Shown here piece after piece: positions 58,070 to 64,000 of a stretch of DNA of 64,000 nucleotides. The notes below the pieces were generated by a model, which made no database searches, was not told the DNA's origin, and saw only the letters and a program-made list of their open reading frames with translations. Source of the stretch: Curvularia sp. ZM96 (Eukaryota > Ascomycota > Dothideomycetes > Pleosporales > Pleosporaceae). The DNA lies in NCBI GenBank assembly GCA_022457065.1, contig JAJGBQ010000002.1, positions 4,092,001 to 4,156,000 of the forward strand, given 5' to 3'. Within the stretch, counting starts at the first letter, position 1. Each line of letters opens with the position of its first letter. The position numbers and the translations under genes are program-made.

Positions 58070-60143
58070 ATGCAGAGCCTGGTTCTGCCCGGTCCGACCT
58101 CACTGCTTTCTACGCCATTTGGGCGGCCTGCGGAAGCTGAAGACGGCCTGGCCAAATTCCGGAGCAAGTTCAGTCCTCATAGGTCTGCGCATCAGGATTA
58201 TCCTTCCCCGCCCATGTCAGAACCTCAATCCCCAGCTCGTCGACCAGCACAGCCTGTTGAATCCACGCGCCTGTCTTACTCCCAACCCGTAGGCTCATCC
58301 CAGCGACAAGATAGCCTCGTCCAGCCTCCTGCGCCACCATCCATTTACGACCCACGTTCATCAATGTCAGCACACGTTCTTCCTCCACAGCGGCCACTGT
58401 ACCCTGGGGAATCACAGCCCAGGGGACAAGCACTCACTTACCAACCTGCCCGGCCGCTCCAGCACCAATCTTATGGACAACCTGTTCCTCAAAGCTATGG
58501 ATATGGCTACCAAAACGCTAATTTGCCACCTTATGCTGCAGTTCAGCATCAAGGACCCATGGTCCAGCAAGCCGCAATGATTGCACCTCCTCCAGCTAGG
58601 CCAGCCAAGCCAGCTAGAAGGACTAAGGCACATGTTGCCTCAGCATGCGTCAACTGCAAGAAGGCACATCTCAGTTGCGACGTTCAGCGTCCTTGTGGCC
58701 GTTGCGTCGCTTCGGGAAAACAGGTTAGTGGTCCTTTACCCTCATGGACACACAGGGTCTACAAATATGTTCTAAGAATGCTAATATAGGAAACAGGAAA
58801 CATGCAAAGACGTGCAACACAAGAAAAGAGGAAGGCCACGACTGAGAGATGACAGAGAGTTCACTAGAATGGAGGAAAGCAGACCACCCAGCCAATTGTT
58901 GGGCAATCCGACTGCTTTAGACGCCCCTGTTCATCAATCAGAATATCCCGGGTCTCTCCCATCTCGGGGCTCTGATCCTCAGCGTATTTTCGGAGGTTCT
59001 GCCCGCCAGCGGGACGTTCCACACGCCAGCCTTCCATTGCCAGTATCTACGAGCAGAGATGCACACAGTGGGACACTACCTCTGCCCTACAGCACAGGGC
59101 CGAATCCGGCGTACCAAAAACTTCCGGTTGCATACCTGAGTTTGGACCTGATGATACAAAAAACAAACCAGGCCTTTGCGGATTTGGTATCCTTTTTGGG
59201 AGACATCAGGGGTAAACACCTTGGCGATCTGCTAGAAGCCCGACAAAGCGACAGTCTTCAGCGCTTGCGCAACGAGCTGCGTGATGAGCGCGACGAGCGT
59301 GAGCCAGCCTATATGGCACCCATCACACCTGTGGGGCAGGACCCCATGCGCTCAGTGATGGACACTGTTTCTGACCAAGACATTGACCATGTCACTCAGG
59401 GCTTCACCAACAGGCCTATGTATCTCAGCTTCCGCGCGGCTGGTGTAGAGCCATACCAGTCGCTGCAAGTCCAGATCCGGCTTGCGAAGACTTCCCTATA
59501 CTTTGTCACGCTGGTCGTGATATCACAACCTAGGCACACAGCCCCGAATCTTCTCACTCAGCAGCTCGCCCCTCCAACACCAAGCAACGCATCGCAGATA
59601 ATACTTGCACCAACGAATGCACCAATATCACATCTTACACCACATCAGTCCCGCCGACCATCTTCGAACAGTTCTGTACCGAACTCCCCCTATTCCAGCT
59701 TCTCAGCCGTCCGAACTTCGCTACCAATGATCAGTCCTGGTTCCTATAGCAGTAGCTCATCATACAACTACTCTCCAACCGCAGGCGCAGACGCCGGATA
59801 CTTCCCAACCTACCAGCCACCCGCGCAACCCACCGCAAGCGCGTATCCCTCGCCCTACAACTCAAATGCTCGACCGCCGACATCGTCTTCAGAGCCTCTA
59901 CGTGAGTTGAACCGACCCGCGCGCCTTGAAGGACTACAGCTCCCACCGATTCGAACGGGTCCTCCACCCCTCGGCTCGCCTCTACACATTGAAGCAGCCA
60001 GTCTCGGTGCCGCCCAAGAACGTGAGCGTTTTCGACATCGAGATTCTCCGTTTAGCGGCACCGAGCAGCAGCCGCAGCCTCGGCCTGAGTCCCCTGAGAC
60101 GGTGAAACGGAGGCGGTTGAATATCCACGAGGTGTTGGAGTAA
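58070..60143 (+). CDS. Zn2Cys6 transcription factor with a PAS-like region
   Basis: I predict 666 aa in two exons: 58070-58723 and 58797-60143. The N-terminal 185 residues are P/Q/S/Y-rich. The binuclear zinc cluster has the spacing C-x2-C-x6-C-x5-C-x2-C-x8-C, beginning at Cys193 (ACVNCKKAHLSC). The 73-bp intron separates the fifth and sixth cysteines. A basic AT-hook-like KKRGRPRLRDD follows. Residues about 310-380 (PVAYLSLDLMIQKTNQAFADL...GKHLGDLLEA...LRNELRDERDEREP) look like a PAS fold, as in the AcuK/AcuM/Ert1 group of gluconeogenesis regulators, though I cannot place it in that group with confidence. The C-terminal half is disordered, and it ends with an RP-E-S-P-ETVKRRRLNIHEVLE motif. 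It is probably a nuclear regulator. The fungal-specific TF domain common in this class is not seen. Confidence 0.82.
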
Positions 60144-61562
60144 TCGAGCGGCGGGAAGAATGCTATTTCTTTTCATGACCGCACAGACAACAGTGGGGAG
60201 GAGGAGAGAGGGTGTGGGGTTCGCCAGCTGGACAAGAGAACCCTCTGCTTGACTTTTATGTCAGAGCAAAGCAAAAAGCAGGGACGGAGCAAAATGCATG
60301 CTATTGCATATTTCTTGCTCATATTACGAGCGACGGAGATGGAATGATGAAAGCTTTCGATTTGTGTTTTTGTCTTTTGTTCATTCAGTCTATCGCATCG
60401 TTATGTCCGTTTTATTTCAGTCTAAGTCATGGTCATTTTTTTTTTCAGGAGATCAAATCATGAACAAACCTTTTTATAGGAATGTCTTTGCATTGTTTTT
60501 CGCATAACTTTCCTCTTTCCTGTTTTCTATCTCCTCATAAGAAGGCAGCGTCGTTCGCTCGTTCGCTCGCTTTACACGTCAACACTTTACGATTACACAT
60601 CAAGACTTCATCGTCGTGTATTTCCTTCATCGCCTTTTCTTTTCCTTTTTTTTTCTTGCATTCTCATCTTCAAGGTCGCTGCTATATTGAGACGAGTGGG
60701 GTAAGAAACGTAGCACCAAACATGTAAGTCCGCGGACTTTGGTGTCAGAGCGTTCTGTGTGAAGGGGGTGTGGGGAAGTTGAATGAGGGGGGAAGGAGGG
60801 CTGTTAGGCCCTGACACGTGAAGAGTAACACGGAGCGTATACCCCTTTTGTTTTTATGTTTTGCCACTGCTTTTTTTGTTTGGGCGGTTTGATCCGCATA
60901 TGGAACGTAGAGCTAGCTACAGCTATCTGAATATATGCGCTGAGGATTTGAGAAGTTGTCTTTGATTCAAAGTGTGGTTTGGCGCATAGAGTGAGGCAGT
61001 ACTGTCCTCTTAGACTTTGCTTGTTATGTGGTGAATGTGACTATTATCCGTTTTCTGTGGTTGGATGTCTATTTGTATAAGATGGGCGGAAGGCACGCGT
61101 GACTTTTACTTCAAGTCTTCAAATAGCTGTGGTTGTGGAAATGCTTCCAATGTAAACGAGATAAGACAAACGTGACACGTCTTTTGCGTGTCGGCTTATT
61201 GGATACAATAGAGAAACAAACGTGTTGGTAGATAATGGATTGATGGTAATGACAAGTTTATGTACTTAATTGCACTAACGCCATCTGAGTTATCTCTGTT
61301 ACGGATGATTGGCACTGTTGCCTTGATGGGCGCAGAGTATAGAAGAGAAAAAACTATATTGGGTATCGGGAGAATCGAAGACTGTTGGATGAGTTTCGAA
61401 CGCACTGGATTTTAGGCGCAGGACCAGAGTTATCTTCTGTGATGGCAGACGAGATACCTGGTCGCTTTGCGTGTCAAGATACGCTGCCATTTGCGTGCTG
61501 GCTTATACAGCACGGTAGCGCATCGTAAAGATTTACAAGGTCATGACAATGGGTACATAGGC
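60144..61562. other. Convergent intergenic region
   Basis: The 1.4-kb region between the stops of the Zn2Cys6 gene and the DnaJ gene is T-rich, with several T runs and a GTTCGCTC short repeat near 60550. It is probably two 3' UTRs, and no gene is seen. Confidence 0.5.
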
Positions 61563-62195
61563 TCATCCAAGGGCCTTGACCTTCTTTTTCTTCTTCTTGC
61601 CGCCATCAGCATCAGGCTTTTTGCCCTGCTGATAGTCGCGCCAGCTATTGATCCTTGTGTCCCTTGTCTTCTCCCAGGCTTCTTCTTGTTCTCTCTTACG
61701 CTTACGTTCCTTGGCCTCCTCCTCTTCTTTCCGTTGTGCTCTGCCCTCCTCGCGCATAGCCGCCTTCATCTGCCTCTGTTTCCGCATTTCATTATCCCTG
61801 ATAACCCAGATTGTTTTCTGCCTCCACTCTTTCGCAAACTCCTCGGAGCGCGTCTCCTCGTCATCGGCCGTGAGCTTCTTCTCGCGCATCAGCAGCATGC
61901 GCGCATCAGCAATGTTTTCGTCTAGCTCGGCGCGTAGCTTCTCGTCAAGCAGCACGGTCTGGGCTTTCTTGAGGCGGTCAAAAGCATCGGGAGCAAGCTC
62001 GTTCTTAGTCTTGTCGGGATGGATGAGGAGAGACTTGGCGCGATAGACCTTTTTAATGTCGGACTCGGGGACACCGGGTTGGAGGTCGAGGACGGCATAG
62101 GCATCAAGGCTAAATACGCTGCGGATGCGATCAATCTCTGCGTCCTTGTCGAGCTCCTTGCCAATTCCCGCAAGCTCAGCGTCGATGTCGGCCAT
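61563..62195 (-). CDS. SPF31: DnaJ-domain protein, SPF31/DNAJC8-like splicing-associated
   Basis: This is a 210-aa, single-exon protein starting at the ATG at 62195. The J domain covers residues about 31-95 (DAYAVLDLQPGVPESDIKKVYRAKSLLIHPDKTK...AFDRLKKAQTVLLDE), with the HPD motif intact. The rest is a long charged helix (E/R/K-rich with WRQKTIWVIRDNEMRKQRQMKAAMREE) and a lysine-rich tail (GGKKKKKKVKALG). This arrangement matches human DNAJC8 and S. pombe Spf31, which associate with the spliceosome. It probably stimulates Hsp70 at nuclear RNP complexes. It is divergent from DBP4, 331 bp apart. Confidence 0.87.
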   Translation of the reverse strand: MADIDAELAGIGKELDKDAEIDRIRSVFSLDAYAVLDLQPGVPESDIKKVYRAKSLLIHPDKTKNELAPDAFDRLKKAQTVLLDEKLRAELDENIADARMLLMREKKLTADDEETRSEEFAKEWRQKTIWVIRDNEMRKQRQMKAAMREEGRAQRKEEEEAKERKRKREQEEAWEKTRDTRINSWRDYQQGKKPDADGGKKKKKKVKALG

Positions 62196-62526
62196 GTTGA
62201 GGCAAATGCACTGGTGAGATTGATGACAGATTTACAGTTAAAGACAGTATGTCCGTCAAATCGAGTATTAGTGACGAGATTAAGTGTGAGCGCGGGTTTT
62301 TGCGCTGTGTTTGGCCCTGTTTGTCGAACGACGGCTGCAAAGTGAAGGTGGAAAGGAAGGGAAGTGGAGGGAAAGCGAATGGCAAAGGCCAAGTCGCGGT
62401 GCCTAGCCCTAGGAATCCCCGCGGCGAAGCGCACAGACCACTTCATGCTCCACCAAAAAGTTCTCTTGAGATGCGACGCGAAAGTCTCAACACCCAATCG
62501 CCTCGAGGACGGGACCAAGCGGCACA
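62196..62526. promoter_or_regulatory. Shared promoter region, SPF31-like / DBP4
   Basis: A 331-bp gap separates the two outward-facing start codons. No other gene is seen. Confidence 0.5.
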
Positions 62527-64000
62527 ATGGTCGCACCTGGAATTACCGGTCGCACAAGACCGACAAAGGTCAAGAAGCGCGAGAACGTTCAAAAAAGGAA
62601 ACGCGACGATGTTGATGTGGAGAAACTGGAACAGGCGGTTCAGGACTTGGTAGGCTTGCGAAAACGGTCAGGTTTGAAAGAACGCATCAGGCTGACTGGA
62701 AACATAGGACCCCAAGAATGGATCCTACAAAGACTTTACCGATCTACCGCTCTCCGATCCGACCAAACAAGGCCTCAAGTCGTCGCATTTTGCAGTAATG
62801 ACTGATATCCAGGCCAAAGCTGTTCCGCTCGCGCTCAAGGGCCACGATATCCTCGGTGCTGCAAAGACGGGAAGCGGAAAGACACTTTCTTTCATCATTC
62901 CTGTCCTGGAGAACCTCTACCGACTTCAGCATGTCGGACCGGATGCAGGTTTGGGCGCTCTGATCCTATCCCCGACCCGAGAACTCGCCATCCAGATATT
63001 TGATGTGCTGCGCAAGATTGGAAGACATGGTCATATGTTTGCTGCGGGCTTGTTGATTGGAGGCAAAAGCTTACAGGCTGAAAGAGAGGCTTTGACCAAG
63101 ATGAACATACTGGTCGCAACCCCAGGACGAATGCTGCAGCATCTGTCGCAAACGGCCGCCTTCAACGTTGACGATCTGAAAATGTTGGTGCTAGATGAGG
63201 CAGACAGGATTCTTGACATGGGTTTCCAACGGGATGTGGATGCAATCATCGAATATCTGCCGAAGGAGAGGCAAACACTACTCTTCTCTGCCACCCAATC
63301 AAAGAAGGTGTCGGACCTTGCACGCTTGAGTCTCCAGGACCCTGAATATGTATCAGTACATGCCGAGGATAAGACTGCAACACCGAAGGGGCTCACGCAG
63401 AACTATATCATCTGCCCCATCGAGGAGAAGCTCGACACCCTGTGGAGTTTCATCCAGGCAAGCAAAAAGTCGAAGATCCTCTGCTTCTTCTCGTCAGCCA
63501 AAACTGTTCGGTTCGTCTATGAATCCTTTCGTCATATGCAACCCGGTATACCGCTTTTGCATATTCACGGTCGCCAGAAGCAAGGCGCTCGTCTCGATAC
63601 GACCGCTAAATTCTCCTCGGCCAAATTCTCGTGTCTTTTTGCGACCGATGTCGCAGCTCGAGGCTTGGATTTCCCCGCGGTAGACTTTGTCATACAGGTC
63701 GACTGCCCTGATGATGTGGATACCTATATTCACCGTGTTGGTAGAACGGCGCGATACAACCGAGAAGGACGAGGTGTACTTTTCTTAGCACCCAGCGAGG
63801 AGGAGGGTATGCTCAAGCGTCTGGAAGCCAAGAAAGTGCCTATTGAGATGATCAATGTACGACAAAAGAAGCGCCAGTCAATCAAGGATCAGCTACAGAA
63901 CATGTGCTTCCAAGACCCAGCCCTGAAGTATTTGGGACAGAAGGCTTTCATGACACATGTCAAGTCCATCTACCTACAGAAGGACAAGGAAGTTTTTAAT
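62527..64000 (+). CDS. DBP4: DEAD-box RNA helicase DBP4 (partial, cut by window end)
   Basis: The visible part is 472 codons in two exons: 62527-62649 and 62708 to the window end, with the frame still open. The basic N-terminus (MVAPGITGRTRPTKVKKREN) leads into YKDFTDLPLSDPTKQGLKSSHF, a Dbp4-type Q-motif region. Motifs in order are AAKTGSGKT (I), SPTRELA (Ia), TPGR (Ib), DEAD (II), SAT (III), SSAKTVRFVYESF (IV), ATDVAARGLDFP (V) and HRVGRTARYNREG (VI). The post-core region ends in LQNMCFQDPALKYLGQKAF, also typical of Dbp4. In yeast Dbp4 (Hca4) is needed for 18S rRNA production and release of U14 snoRNA. About 300 further residues of charged C-terminal tail would be expected beyond the edge. 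Confidence 0.93.

Overview
The window is nuclear DNA of a filamentous ascomycete, most likely a Dothideomycete of the order Pleosporales. Evidence is the mix of genes on both strands with many spliceosomal introns of about 45-110 bp, branch sites of CTAAC/CTGAC type close to the acceptors, pyrimidine-rich promoters, a filamentous-fungal PEX20, a solitary dispersed 5S rRNA gene, and near-balanced base composition. The order is an inference from protein flavour. I resolved 22 protein-coding genes (one cut by the right edge) and one 5S rRNA gene, and worked out exon structures by hand from splice sites and reading phase.

Layout. 1-3450 has no recognisable gene. 3.4-9 kb: C2H2 zinc-finger protein (+), a HEI10/CCNB1IP1-type meiotic RING protein (-), an RXT2-type subunit of the Rpd3L deacetylase complex (-). 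9-20 kb: TRAPPC11 (+), PEX20 (-), a 768-aa coiled-coil protein with a 40-residue repeat (-), a HEM25/SLC25A38-type mitochondrial glycine carrier (-). 21-29 kb: arrestin-like protein (+), GH17 glucanase (-), GH47 mannosidase (-), DHA1-type MFS transporter (-). 31-37 kb: P5C dehydrogenase (-), NUG1 GTPase (-), GPP1-like HAD phosphatase (+). 39-42 kb: homeobox regulator (+) in unusually wide intergenic space. 42-46 kb: non-coding, partly with a RIP-like dinucleotide bias, ending at the 5S gene. 46-52.5 kb is compact: CIA30-domain membrane protein (-), DUF202 membrane protein (+), RPA32/RFA2 (-), DBP10 helicase (+). 52.5-58 kb is a 5.5-kb gap before a Zn2Cys6 regulator (+). 61.5-64 kb: DnaJ protein of the SPF31/DNAJC8 type (-) divergent from DBP4 (+, truncated by the window).

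Most genes are conserved housekeeping functions. There is no biosynthetic cluster, intact transposon, CRISPR array or obvious new system. Three ribosome-biogenesis genes (NUG1, DBP10, DBP4) lie in the right half, two of them head-to-head with another conserved gene across short shared promoters. The wide gaps sit around the homeobox and Zn2Cys6 regulators, as is usual for developmentally regulated fungal genes. The most notable things are fine structure: two GC-AG introns, very small exons (4, 13 and 14 nt), tandem in-frame acceptors, an intron that splits a zinc cluster, and an in-register 120-bp coding repeat.
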